Assembly: GCA_036506495.1 (NCBI GenBank) | Contig: DASXRQ010000102.1 | Location: 1-11,489, forward strand | Source: DASXRC01 sp036506495 | GTDB taxonomy: Bacteria > Actinomycetota > Actinomycetes > Mycobacteriales > Micromonosporaceae | Direction: 5' to 3' | Length of the DNA: 11,489 nt | In this document: positions 1-7,156 of the stretch, one piece after another | How positions within the stretch are numbered: the stretch's first letter is position 1 | Layout: each line of letters begins with the position of its first letter | Program-made: the position numbers and the translations under genes | Notes under the pieces: model-generated | What the model was told of the DNA's origin: nothing | The model's database searches: none | The model's input: the letters and a program-made list of their open reading frames with translations, nothing else

Positions 1-1
1 C

Positions 2-3000
2 CACGGTCCGCGGTCCGCTCAGCAAGGCTCTCCGCTGCCGTCGTCCGGTTTGCCGCACTTGTCGTACCCCTACGGTCAGCAGCCCGGTCCGCAGGACATG
101 CCGCGTCCTAACCGCGATCCGCGCGACGTTCCACTCGACCCGCCGGCCGCCTTCCGGCAGGCAAGGCCGGCGCCGCCGGAGACGCCCGCGGCATACCGGA
201 GCGGGGCCGACCTTCCGGCGGACCCATCGGCCGCCTCGCGGGCACCAGGGCCAGTGCCGGCTGACCCGCACGCGACGCGCCGGAGCGGCCCCGCCCGGCC
301 TGTCGACGAAAGGGTCTACCGGGATGCGCCGCCGTCGCCCCATGACACTGCCGCGAGCTACCGCGACGGCGGCGCGAGTCGGCTCGACCCGGCCGCATCC
401 TCCCCTGGCTGGGAACGTCAGGAAGCGCCGCCCTCGTATCGCGACCCGCGACCGTCGCAACCCGACAGCTCCTACCGCGACCCGCGACCGTCGCAACCCG
501 ACGGCTCGTATCGCCCTCGGCGGGCGAGGGCCGATACCGATCCCTACGGCTTCACTTGGACGGGGCCGCAGAAGGTCAGACCGCCGTCGCCCGACTTCCC
601 CGCGCCATCGCCGGGCACACCCGCGACGCCGGAGCCGACCAGTGCAGCGGCTACGCCATACCAGCCGGCCGAGCCGGCGCCGCCTTACGAGCCGCGGCGG
701 CGGCATGTTCGCGCGGCCGGGGCCCACGACGAAACTTCGCGCTACGACCCCTCGGACGAGCCGGTCACCGCGCCGCCGTACGCGGACCGCGAGGCGCCGC
801 CTGGCCGGCCCTCGTCGGGGCCTGTGTCGGACGCGCCCGCCTCCGGCGCACCCGGCCTCAGGCCAGTCGCCGCGTCGGACGAGCAGGCGCCCCCGGCACG
901 GCCCAGTTGGTTCGATGGGCCGCGACCGGCGTCCCCTGCTCCCACGCGGCCCGAGACGCCACTGGCACGGGTCGATGCGCCGCGAGCGACGCCACCGGAT
1001 GCCGATCACCCCGGTGATGTTCCGGCGGCGAGGATCCGGGATGACGAGCTGTCGTGGGCGGTCAGCGCAGGGCAGCCCGGGGAGACCGCCGGCGAGACCG
1101 TCACCGGCGAGATCGTGGACGGCGAGATCGTGGTCGGGGAGATCATCACGGGCGAGATCATCAGGGCCGAGGTCGTCGCGACCGGTCCGGCGCTGGTCGC
1201 CCCCGTGGAGCCCGGAACCGCCGCTTCCGAAGCGGCCGACTCCGGAGATGCCGACTCCAGGGACGCCGGCTCCAGGGACGTCCACTCCGGGGACGTCCAC
1301 TCCAGGGACGCCACGCCCGGAGCCGTCGATGCAGCGGATGAAGCCTCGCCGGCGGCGTCCAGGCCGTCGGCAACCACCGCGGCCAAGCCCGCAATGGCCA
1401 GCGACGAAACCGTCCAGACCGAGGGCGAGCGGGACGACCGTACCGGGGCCAGCCTTACGTGGACGTGGGACGCCTCTGGAGTTGCCCTTGGCGACGTGGT
1501 GCCGGCCGAGGCAGCCCCGATCGCCGGCCCATCGCCCACCGTCGCCGGGGAGCCGCGCGAAGCGGGAGCCGGAGACCGACGCCAGGCCGCCGACCCGTCA
1601 CGGACCGAGAGCACGGCCGACGCGGCGGACGCGGGGACGGCCTCCACGGCTGCGGGCGGCGAGGCGACTGCCGGCGAGGCTTCAAGCGCGAGAGGGTCGG
1701 CGGATGCCACGGCGACGACTGACATCAAGGACGCCGCGGCCGGCAAGCGCGTAGCGGACGGGAAGGACATAAGCGACGCCGACGGTGCATTTGACGCCGA
1801 CGGCACGGCGACGGATGCCAGCGCCGGCGCGGAAGCGGGCCACGACGCGACCGCCGGCGATGAGCATGGACTGGGCTGGCTGCTGGAGGTCAGCGGGCTG
1901 GGTGCGGTCGACGAGCCCGAAGCCGTGACGGAGCCCGACCCAGCGGCCGAGGCCACGGCGACCGGCGCGGCCGACCATCGCACGCCGGTGGACGCCGGCT
2001 CGGGAGACCTACGGGGTGACGCGCCCGGCGCCGAGCGCCATGGGGTGGGTCCGGTGAGCGGAGTACCGGCGGCGGACGACTGGTTCGCGCCGGCCACCGA
2101 CCCGCGCATGATCATTGCCGATGAGCTCCGGCCGGCGCAGCCCGCCGAGCGCGCCGATGCCGCGCAACCGGAGGCGCCGACGCACACCGCGCAGGCGCCG
2201 GCCGCGGAGTCTCTCGACGCCGCTGCGGCCAGCACCGCCGCGGAGTCTCTCAGCGCCGCTGCGGCCGGCACCGCCACGGACGCAGGCGACACCGCACGGC
2301 CGGCGGACACCGGCCCCTGGCTCGGCACCGCCGATCCGGCCGGCGGCGCCGCGGCGGCGAAGCCGGCCGCGGTCGCGCCCGACGCGGAGACTGCCGAAGT
2401 GCCGGCCCGGCAGCAGGGCGACCAGCCCGACGAGCCCGAACGCCGCCTGGTCGATCCGGAGCAGGTCCTCGCGGCGTACAAATGGCGGTTGGATCCGGAA
2501 ACGCTCCGCGAGTTGGTAGACGACCCGGAGCAGCTCTGGGCCGTCCGCGACCGCCTGACGGACAAGGTCGAGTACGCGGAGCGCGATTCGGTCCGGGCTC
2601 GGCTGCTGAGCCTGCGTGCGGTGGTCTCGCGGATTCTCGGGGATCTCGGGCGGGCGCTCGTCGACGGCCGGGAGGCGCTCGGGCACGCCGAGGCGACCGG
2701 CGAGTTGCGGCGGACCGCGATCGCGGCGGCGCGGCTGGCGCACGTACTGCAGTGGCGCGGGGAGTTCGCGGAGGCGGACAAGCTGTTCACCGAGGCGAAC
2801 TCCGTCGAGCTTCCGGACCGGCTGCGCGCCGAGATGTACGAGCTGGCCGGGCGATCGGCCTACGACCAGGGGCGCTACATCGAGGCGATGAACCATTTCG
2901 AGGCGGCGCTGGACCTGGGCAAGGGCGAGGACCTCGACATGGTCGGTCGGATCGAGGTGGCGCTGGACGCGGTGCTGAACCGGGTGCGCGCGAAGGGCTG

Positions 3001-3739
3001 GGGGCCGTATTCGCGGAGCCGGGAGGAGATCCTGCAGCTGCATCGGTCACCCGAGCCGGCGTACGACGAGCGGACGCGCCTCTGGGGGTACGTGGACGCG
3101 GTGCCGGCACGGTACCTGGATGTACAACCGTTCCACGGGGGCCGGGCCTGGGTACGGCGGCCGAACTCACGCATGTGGGAGCTGATCGACGAGGCCGGCG
3201 AGCTCGTGATCGACGCGTCGGCGGGCTACCTGGGCGCGACCGAGTTCTCCGAGGGTCTGGCCTGGGTGGCGCGCGACGGCGCGGGTGGCTGGTTCGCGAT
3301 CGACCAGCGCAACCGGGTGATCATTCCGGGCGGGTTCGACGACGTCCGCCCGTTCCGCCGGGGGGTGGCACCGGTGCGGCGGGGCGGTTGGGGCGCGATC
3401 GACCGGCACGGCCGGATTGTGGTGCAGCCGAAGTACCGGGCGTTCGCGACGATGCTGACCGGCGGTCGGCGCGTCGAGGGCTTCACCGACGAGGGCCTCG
3501 CGGTGATCGACGCGGGCGACCGGCTGGGCGTCGTGGACCGCACCGGGCAGCTGATCGTGGCCCCGGTGCACGCGGCGCTGGTGATCCACCCGGTGGCATT
3601 CCTGATCGGCGACCGGAACGGCCGGTGGGGTGCGCTGGACCGGCGGGGCGATCCGCTCATCGACGTGTCGCACAGCAGCGAGGCGGGAGTGACGCAGGCG
3701 ATAGACCACCTTCTCGCGGACACCCGGCCGGTGCTCTGA
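2..3739 (+). CDS. Large WG-repeat protein with long disordered N-terminus and TPR-like segment (5' end outside window)
   Basis: The frame is open from base 2, and the codons before the first possible start (TTG at 50) already encode the same Pro/Ser/Gln-rich sequence. No ribosome-binding site precedes that TTG, so the gene probably begins left of the window. Counting residues from base 50, about 1-800 are Pro/Ala/Asp/Glu-rich, of low complexity and probably disordered, with short tandem repeats. Residues about 815-975 are helical and Arg/Glu/Leu-rich, with TPR-like pairs (RGEFAEADKLFTEAN, QGRYIEAMNHFEAALDLG). Residues about 1015-1205 hold roughly five WG-type repeats, recognisable by phrases such as EGLAWVARD, GGWGAIDRHGRIVVQPKY and NGRWGALDRRGDPLID. 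WG repeats form beta-rich modules usually linked to protein binding, and no enzymatic motif is seen. There is no signal peptide in the visible part. The family call is firm; the cellular role is unknown. A cytoplasmic scaffold is only an inference. Confidence 0.88.
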   Translation, partial: HGPRSAQQGSPLPSSGLPHLSYPYGQQPGPQDMPRPNRDPRDVPLDPPAAFRQARPAPPETPAAYRSGADLPADPSAASRAPGPVPADPHATRRSGPARPVDERVYRDAPPSPHDTAASYRDGGASRLDPAASSPGWERQEAPPSYRDPRPSQPDSSYRDPRPSQPDGSYRPRRARADTDPYGFTWTGPQKVRPPSPDFPAPSPGTPATPEPTSAAATPYQPAEPAPPYEPRRRHVRAAGAHDETSRYDPSDEPVTAPPYADREAPPGRPSSGPVSDAPASGAPGLRPVAASDEQAPPARPSWFDGPRPASPAPTRPETPLARVDAPRATPPDADHPGDVPAARIRDDELSWAVSAGQPGETAGETVTGEIVDGEIVVGEIITGEIIRAEVVATGPALVAPVEPGTAASEAADSGDADSRDAGSRDVHSGDVHSRDATPGAVDAADEASPAASRPSATTAAKPAMASDETVQTEGERDDRTGASLTWTWDASGVALGDVVPAEAAPIAGPSPTVAGEPREAGAGDRRQAADPSRTESTADAADAGTASTAAGGEATAGEASSARGSADATATTDIKDAAAGKRVADGKDISDADGAFDADGTATDASAGAEAGHDATAGDEHGLGWLLEVSGLGAVDEPEAVTEPDPAAEATATGAADHRTPVDAGSGDLRGDAPGAERHGVGPVSGVPAADDWFAPATDPRMIIADELRPAQPAERADAAQPEAPTHTAQAPAAESLDAAAASTAAESLSAAAAGTATDAGDTARPADTGPWLGTADPAGGAAAAKPAAVAPDAETAEVPARQQGDQPDEPERRLVDPEQVLAAYKWRLDPETLRELVDDPEQLWAVRDRLTDKVEYAERDSVRARLLSLRAVVSRILGDLGRALVDGREALGHAEATGELRRTAIAAARLAHVLQWRGEFAEADKLFTEANSVELPDRLRAEMYELAGRSAYDQGRYIEAMNHFEAALDLGKGEDLDMVGRIEVALDAVLNRVRAKGWGPYSRSREEILQLHRSPEPAYDERTRLWGYVDAVPARYLDVQPFHGGRAWVRRPNSRMWELIDEAGELVIDASAGYLGATEFSEGLAWVARDGAGGWFAIDQRNRVIIPGGFDDVRPFRRGVAPVRRGGWGAIDRHGRIVVQPKYRAFATMLTGGRRVEGFTDEGLAVIDAGDRLGVVDRTGQLIVAPVHAALVIHPVAFLIGDRNGRWGALDRRGDPLIDVSHSSEAGVTQAIDHLLADTRPVL
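434..508 (+). repeat. 36-base tandem repeat within the WG-protein gene
   Basis: Two in-frame copies encode SYRDPRPSQPDS and SYRDPRPSQPDG, followed by a partial third (SYR). A 27-base core is identical at 440-466 and 476-502, exactly 36 bases apart, which points to recent tandem duplication. Confidence 0.85.
1091..1180 (+). repeat. 15-base tandem repeat encoding Gly-Glu-Ile pentapeptides
   Basis: Six consecutive in-frame units of 15 bases read GETVT, GEIVD, GEIVV, GEIIT, GEIIR and AEVVA. The pattern is Gly-Glu followed by two or three branched aliphatic residues. It is preceded by a four-residue GETA. This is the only strongly hydrophobic, beta-prone island in the disordered N-terminal half of the WG protein. 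Confidence 0.85.
1238..1312 (+). repeat. 15-base tandem repeat encoding Ser-(Gly/Arg)-Asp pentapeptides
   Basis: Five consecutive 15-base units encode DSGDA, DSRDA, GSRDV, HSGDV and HSRDA. All share the core TCC(A/G)GG(G/A)GA(C/T), and the array sits 57 bases after the Gly-Glu-Ile array. It is acidic, hydrophilic and probably a flexible linker. Confidence 0.85.
2201..2272 (+). repeat. Second 36-base tandem duplication in the WG-protein gene
   Basis: Two adjacent in-frame units encode AAESLDAAAAST and AAESLSAAAAGT. They differ at only a few bases and are unrelated in sequence to the 36-base repeat near base 434. The encoded stretch is alanine-rich. Confidence 0.8.
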
Positions 3740-3760
3740 GCCCTCGGTAGGGTCGGACGT

Positions 3761-4759
3761 ATGGAGTTTCGTCACCTCGGCCGTTCCGGCCTCATCGTCA
3801 GCGAGATCGCCTACGGCAACTGGATCACCCATGGCTCCCAGGTAGAGGAGGACGCCGCCAGGGCGTGCGTGCGGGCCGCCCTCGACGTGGGCATCACGAC
3901 GTTCGACACCGCGGACGCATATGCCGGCACCCGCGCTGAGGAGGTGCTCGGGCGCGCACTCCAGAGTCAGCGGCGCGAAGGCTTGGAGATCTTCACGAAG
4001 GTCTTCTGGCCGACCGGCCCCGGCCCGAACGACCGCGGCCTGTCTCGCAAGCACATCATGGAGTCGATCAACGGCTCGCTGCGCCGGCTGCAGCTCGACT
4101 ACGTCGATATCTACCAGGCGCACCGGTACGACTACTCGACGCCGCTCGAGGAGACGATGCAGGCGTTCGCCGACATCGTGCACTCCGGCAAGGCGCTCTA
4201 CATCGGCGTCTCGGAGTGGACGGCGTCGGAGATCCGCGCGGGCTGGGAGATGGCCCAGGACCTGAAGATCCAGCTGGTCTCGAACCAGCCGCAGTACTCG
4301 ATGCTGTGGCGGGTGATCGAGGCCGAGGTGATACCGACCTGCGAGGAGCTCGGCATGGGCCAGGTGGTCTTCTCCCCCATCGCGCAGGGCGTGTTGACCG
4401 GCAAGTACGTACCGGGCCAGGCGCCGCCGCCCGGCTCCCGCGCCACCGACGACAAGTCGGGCGCCGAGTTCATCGCGCGGCTCATGACGGACGAGGTGCT
4501 GGGCACCGTGCAGCAGCTCAAGCCGCTCGCCGAGCAGGCCGGCCTGACAATGGCGCAGCTCGCGATCGCGTGGGTGTTGCAGAACCCGAACGTGTCCGCC
4601 GCGATCATCGGTGCGTCGCGGCCCGAGCAGGTCGTCGACAACGCGAAGGCGGCCGGCGTCAAGCTGAGCGCCGACCTGATGAAGGCGATCGACGAGGTGG
4701 TCTACCCGATCGCCGAACGCGACCCGGCTAAGACGTCGAGCCCGGCCCGGCGCCCCTGA
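3761..4759 (+). CDS. Aldo/keto reductase (Kv-beta / YghZ-like)
   Basis: A 332-residue NADPH-dependent aldo/keto reductase, the usual length for the Kv-beta/YghZ-like branch, folding as a TIM barrel in the cytoplasm. The N-terminal MEFRHLGRSGLIVSEIAYGNW is the classic family opening. The catalytic tetrad is complete: Asp49 and Tyr54 (FDTADAYAGTRAEEVLG), Lys80 (FTKVFW) and His121 (YQAHRYD). The cofactor end is visible in SPIAQGVLTGKY and in IIGASRPEQVVDNAKA near the C-terminus. The family reduces carbonyls, often small aldehydes or detoxification substrates; the physiological substrate cannot be read here. It begins 21 bases after the WG-protein gene, so co-transcription is likely. The ATG at 3761 has only a weak G-rich upstream sequence (GGTAGGGTCGGA). 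The last ten or so residues form a short Pro/Arg-rich tail. Confidence 0.95.
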   Translation: MEFRHLGRSGLIVSEIAYGNWITHGSQVEEDAARACVRAALDVGITTFDTADAYAGTRAEEVLGRALQSQRREGLEIFTKVFWPTGPGPNDRGLSRKHIMESINGSLRRLQLDYVDIYQAHRYDYSTPLEETMQAFADIVHSGKALYIGVSEWTASEIRAGWEMAQDLKIQLVSNQPQYSMLWRVIEAEVIPTCEELGMGQVVFSPIAQGVLTGKYVPGQAPPPGSRATDDKSGAEFIARLMTDEVLGTVQQLKPLAEQAGLTMAQLAIAWVLQNPNVSAAIIGASRPEQVVDNAKAAGVKLSADLMKAIDEVVYPIAERDPAKTSSPARRP

Positions 4760-4764
4760 TCGGC

Positions 4765-4778
4765 CCCGCGCCCGCGGG
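4765..4778. terminator. Possible terminator between convergent genes
   Basis: CCCGCG, CC, CGCGGG is a perfect inverted repeat in the 72-base gap between the convergent reductase and ATPase genes. As RNA it gives a short five-pair GC stem with a four-base loop. It has no T-run on either side, so the call rests mainly on position. Confidence 0.3.
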
Positions 4779-4831
4779 TGGATCCCGTATGCGTGGTGAT
4801 GGCGGCCGAGACGCGGTGCAGGAGTCGCTGT

Positions 4832-5992
4832 CTACTCCGGATTCCACAGGGCCTCGCCGGTGACAGGATCGAAGTACGACAGCTCGGCCATGTCGACGGC
4901 CAGCTCCACCCTGTCGCCTCGGCTGACCCGGCTGGTGCGCGGAAACCGGGCGACCAGCACAGCTCGGCCCGTGCGCTGATTCTCGGCGCCAGGGCGGTCG
5001 GCCACAGTGATCGCACTGGTGGCGAGCGGGCAGCCGATCAACAAATGGGAGCCCAGATTCTCGACCCTGTCCGCGGTCGAGAACAGCACCGCCGGTGGTT
5101 CGGGGACGGTGTCCGCGTCGGTCACGTGTTCCGGCCGGATGCCGACGGTGACTGGGCCACCGATCCGGCTCCGTAGCAGCCCGGAGGGGCTACGCGGGAA
5201 AGGCAGGCGCTGGTTGCCAAGGACCACCCACGTGCGGCCGGCGCCGGCCTCCAGCCGCCCGGCTACCAGGGTCATGCCCGGCTCGCCCATGAAGCCGGCC
5301 ACGAACACGTTGGCGGGCCACCGGTAGAGCTTCCACGGCTCGGCTACCTGCTCGATCTGACCGGCCCGCATGACCGCGGCCCGGTCACCGATGGCCATGG
5401 CCTGAGACTGGTCGTGCGTGACGTAGACCGAGGTCACGCCGAGGCCGTGCAGCAACGAGGCCAGCTCGGCGCGCAGCCGGATCCGCTCGGCGGCCTCCAG
5501 GTGGGTGAGGGGCTCGTCGAGCAAGAACACCGCCGGCGCCCGCACCGTGGCTCGGCCGACCGCGACCCGTTGCCGCTGCCCAGCCGAGAGGGTGGGCGGC
5601 TTACGGTGCAAGAAGCGCTCGAGCCGCAGCACACGGGACTCGGCGCCGACCCGCTGCTCGATCTGGTCCTTGGGCAGGTTGCGAAGGCCCAACCCGAAAC
5701 GGAGGTTGTCCGAGGCCGTCAGATGCGGGTAAAGGGCACCTGTTTCAAAGACCATGGCCACGTTGCGCCCGGACGGTTTGACGTCGTTGACCACCCGGCC
5801 GCCGAAGCTGACATTGCCGCCGCTGAGCGGTTCAAGGCCGGCGAGCAACCGCAGAACGGTGCTCTTGCCGCACCCGCTCGGGCCGACTATCACCATCAGC
5901 TCGCCGTCCCGAACGTACAGGGTCAGGTGCGAGACCGCCGACGTGCCATCCGGGTACACCCGCGAGACGTCGTCGAGCAGGATATCGGCCAT
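4832..5992 (-). CDS. Sugar ABC importer ATPase, MalK/MsmX-like, with divergent motifs
   Basis: A 386-residue cytoplasmic ATPase of the carbohydrate-importer (CUT1) type. The nucleotide-binding domain covers about residues 1-235: Walker A GPSGCGKST (37-45), signature LSAGQ (135-139), Walker B VFLLDE (155-160) and H-loop His193. The C-terminal 150 residues form the MalK-type OB/TOBE regulatory domain (VTVGIRPEHV is visible). Three motifs depart from the family. The Q-loop position is Glu83 (MVFETGALYPHLT, where MalK has MVFQ), the signature second Gly is Ala, and the D-loop SNLD is THLE. The ATG at 5992 is preferred over the in-frame TTG at 6001 because GGTGGTGG lies nine bases upstream of it and MADILLDDVSRVYPDG matches usual family starts. 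It is near, but not in, the operon of the binding protein and permeases, and is the likely but unproven energiser of that importer. Confidence 0.92.
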   Translation of the reverse strand: MADILLDDVSRVYPDGTSAVSHLTLYVRDGELMVIVGPSGCGKSTVLRLLAGLEPLSGGNVSFGGRVVNDVKPSGRNVAMVFETGALYPHLTASDNLRFGLGLRNLPKDQIEQRVGAESRVLRLERFLHRKPPTLSAGQRQRVAVGRATVRAPAVFLLDEPLTHLEAAERIRLRAELASLLHGLGVTSVYVTHDQSQAMAIGDRAAVMRAGQIEQVAEPWKLYRWPANVFVAGFMGEPGMTLVAGRLEAGAGRTWVVLGNQRLPFPRSPSGLLRSRIGGPVTVGIRPEHVTDADTVPEPPAVLFSTADRVENLGSHLLIGCPLATSAITVADRPGAENQRTGRAVLVARFPRTSRVSRGDRVELAVDMAELSYFDPVTGEALWNPE

Positions 5993-6001
5993 ACCGCGCA
6001 A

Positions 6002-6009
6002 CCACCACC
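6002..6009 (-). promoter_or_regulatory. Ribosome-binding site deciding the ATPase start
   Basis: The minus strand reads GGTGGTGG followed by nine bases and the ATG at 5992. It resembles GGAGGT imperfectly, but it overlaps the region just before the alternative TTG at 6001, which therefore could not use it. Confidence 0.45.
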
Positions 6010-6024
6010 AAACGCAGCCCCCTC

Positions 6025-6053
6025 ATGATAGTCGGCGCACTGACGGGAGTCAG
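6025..6053 (-). promoter_or_regulatory. Candidate promoter of the ATPase gene with an overlapping inverted repeat
   Basis: On the minus strand CTGACT (6053-6048), a 17-base spacer and TATCAT (6030-6025) fit a housekeeping-sigma promoter, placing the transcript start near 6018 and about 25 bases before the ATG. The -35 box sits inside an inverted repeat CTGAC-TCCC-GTCAG (6053-6040), a plausible repressor site. The -10 matches five of six consensus bases and the -35 four of six. Confidence 0.5.
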
Positions 6054-6229
6054 ATTCCAACGGCACCACGCCGCAATACTCGGGCGGCCAGAAGACCATC
6101 CAGGGACTTCGTATCCACGGTACTGACATGACCGAGATGAAATGGGGCTTGGATCGGCCAACCGCCAAGTAGGGCTGACGGGAAATTAGTCGATACGGGA
6201 ATTACCGGCAGCAAGAATCTCGGGCCGTG

Positions 6230-6246
6230 ACGTCGGTGTCCGACGT
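6230..6246. repeat. Perfect 17-base palindrome downstream of the regulator gene
   Basis: ACGTCGG, TGT, CCGACGT has perfect seven-base arms. It lies in the 297-base gap between the regulator stop and the ATPase start. It could be a protein-binding site or a small hairpin. Apart from this palindrome, the neighbouring hairpin and the ATPase promoter, I see nothing else in that gap, and no convincing gene. Confidence 0.6.
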
Positions 6247-6267
6247 GCGCCGCCTACCTCTTCACCA

Positions 6268-6300
6268 GGACGGGCTGAGGATCGAGGCATCAGCCCGTCC
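6268..6300 (-). terminator. Hairpin at the end of the regulator gene
   Basis: GGACGGGCTGA (6268-6278) and TCAGCCCGTCC (6290-6300) form a perfect 11-bp stem around an 11-base loop. The TGA stop codon of the regulator (minus strand, 6292-6290) lies inside the stem. No T-run follows on the minus strand, but GC-rich actinobacterial terminators often lack one. It probably separates transcription of the regulator from the ATPase gene. Confidence 0.6.
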
Positions 6301-7015
6301 GCGGTTGCGCCATACCCCGCGCGTGGTCGACGCCGTTCGCCGCTCCCAGTGCCCGGCGTAGCCAGTCCTCCACGCCCGCGATGTGCACGGTGGCCCACGC
6401 TCGAGCCAGTTCCGGCTCCCGCGCCACGAGCGCACGGTGGATCGCCTGGTGTTGTTCGACGGTGTGGGCGGCGGCGTTCTCCTGCGTGAGTCCTCGCCAG
6501 ACCCGCGCGCGCAGTGTCGGCGCGGAGAGGCTCTCGAGCAGTGAGGCGAGCACCGGGTTGCCCGAGCCGACGGCGATCCGCCGGTGGAACTCCAGGTCGG
6601 CCGCGATGAGGTCGTTGAGGTCAGGATCCCCGTCCGTCATCTCGACCAGCGTCCCCAGGGACTCGATTTCGTCGTCGCTCATCAGCCGGGCGGCCATCGC
6701 GGTGGCCGCGGGTTCGAGGATCCGCCGTACCTCCAGCAGATGCATAACGCTGTCGTCACGGTGGAAGTCGAGAACGAAGCCCACCGTATCGAGCAGCACC
6801 TCCGGCTGCAGACTCGTCACGTACGTGCCGTCGCCCTGCCGGACGTCGAGCACCCGGATCAGCGAGAGCGCCCTCACCGCCTCGCGCAGTGAGTTGCGGG
6901 ACAGGCCGAGGCGGCCGGCCAGGTCAGCCTCCTTGGGCAGCCGGTCGCCCGGGCGCAACTCTCCAGAGACGATCATGCCTTTGATCCGTTCGATCGCCTC
7001 GTCCGTCAGTGCCAT
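6290..7015 (-). CDS. GntR-family transcriptional regulator, FadR subfamily (FCD domain)
   Basis: A 241-residue DNA-binding regulator. The N-terminal winged helix spans about residues 1-70: IVSGELRPGDRLPKEADLAGRLGLSRNSLREAVRAL, ending in the wing RQGDGTYV. The C-terminal all-helical FCD effector domain spans about 85-225. The metal-site residues of this fold are all present: Asp140 and His144 (DLEFHRRI), His189 (EQHQAIHRAL) and His211 (VHIAGVEDWL). Known FCD regulators typically bind organic or sugar acids; the effector here is unknown. The ATG at 7015 is chosen because the protein then begins with the usual short leader before the helix-turn-helix. The upstream ATG at 7186 would add 57 unrelated residues and run through the promoter of the divergent operon. 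The upstream ribosome-binding site is weak. It is divergently placed against the importer operon and so is probably its repressor and its own. Confidence 0.93.
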   Translation of the reverse strand: MALTDEAIERIKGMIVSGELRPGDRLPKEADLAGRLGLSRNSLREAVRALSLIRVLDVRQGDGTYVTSLQPEVLLDTVGFVLDFHRDDSVMHLLEVRRILEPAATAMAARLMSDDEIESLGTLVEMTDGDPDLNDLIAADLEFHRRIAVGSGNPVLASLLESLSAPTLRARVWRGLTQENAAAHTVEQHQAIHRALVAREPELARAWATVHIAGVEDWLRRALGAANGVDHARGMAQPRTG

Positions 7016-7047
7016 GGCGCCAACGATCGGGTCCCGGGTGTGCCGTT

Positions 7048-7151
7048 CATCGGATCGAGGGGCCAACCTGGTGTAGAAACATCGGATGAATCGCTCCTTG
7101 AGTGCTGCATGAGGGGCCTGACGACGTTGACACCTGGAATATACATCGGAT
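7048..7151. promoter_or_regulatory. Three CATCGGAT repeats, candidate operator of the importer locus
   Basis: The exact octamer CATCGGAT occurs at 7048-7055, 7080-7087 and 7144-7151, all in the same orientation. Start-to-start spacings are 32 and 64 bases, about three and six helical turns, so all copies face the same side of the DNA. The last copy lies in the spacer of the operon promoter and touches its -10 box. The adjacent FadR-type regulator is the natural candidate ligand, though the octamer does not show the TGGTNNNACCA-like palindrome of FadR itself. Confidence 0.5.
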
Positions 7152-7156
7152 CTAAT
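7127..7156 (+). promoter_or_regulatory. Promoter of the importer operon
   Basis: TTGACA (7127-7132), an 18-base spacer and TCTAAT (7151-7156) form a near-consensus housekeeping promoter. Transcription would start near 7163, giving a leader of about 59 bases before the ATG at 7222. This also rules out the ATG at 7159 as a start. Its proximal CATCGGAT copy suggests repression by blocking polymerase. Confidence 0.7.

Noticed and set aside
50..52. TTG as the true start of the WG-repeat protein
   Set aside because: No ribosome-binding site precedes it and the same compositional bias continues in frame to base 2, so the gene probably starts outside the window.
434..508. Possible CRISPR-like repeat
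   Set aside because: The copies are adjacent and in frame within a coding sequence; there are no unique spacers.
324..1754. Long plus-strand open frame overlapping the WG gene
   Set aside because: Arg/Pro-rich translation without domains, caused by the GC-rich codons of the real gene in another frame.
1006..2790. 594-codon minus-strand open frame
   Set aside because: Low-complexity Ser/Ala translation opposite the WG gene; an antisense shadow of biased codons.
3167..4183. 338-codon minus-strand open frame across the WG and reductase genes
   Set aside because: No recognisable domain and it spans the boundary of two well-supported plus-strand genes.
5923..6168. Small minus-strand open frame in the regulator-ATPase gap
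   Set aside because: TTG start without ribosome-binding site, no known motif, and it runs into the ATPase gene in the wrong frame.
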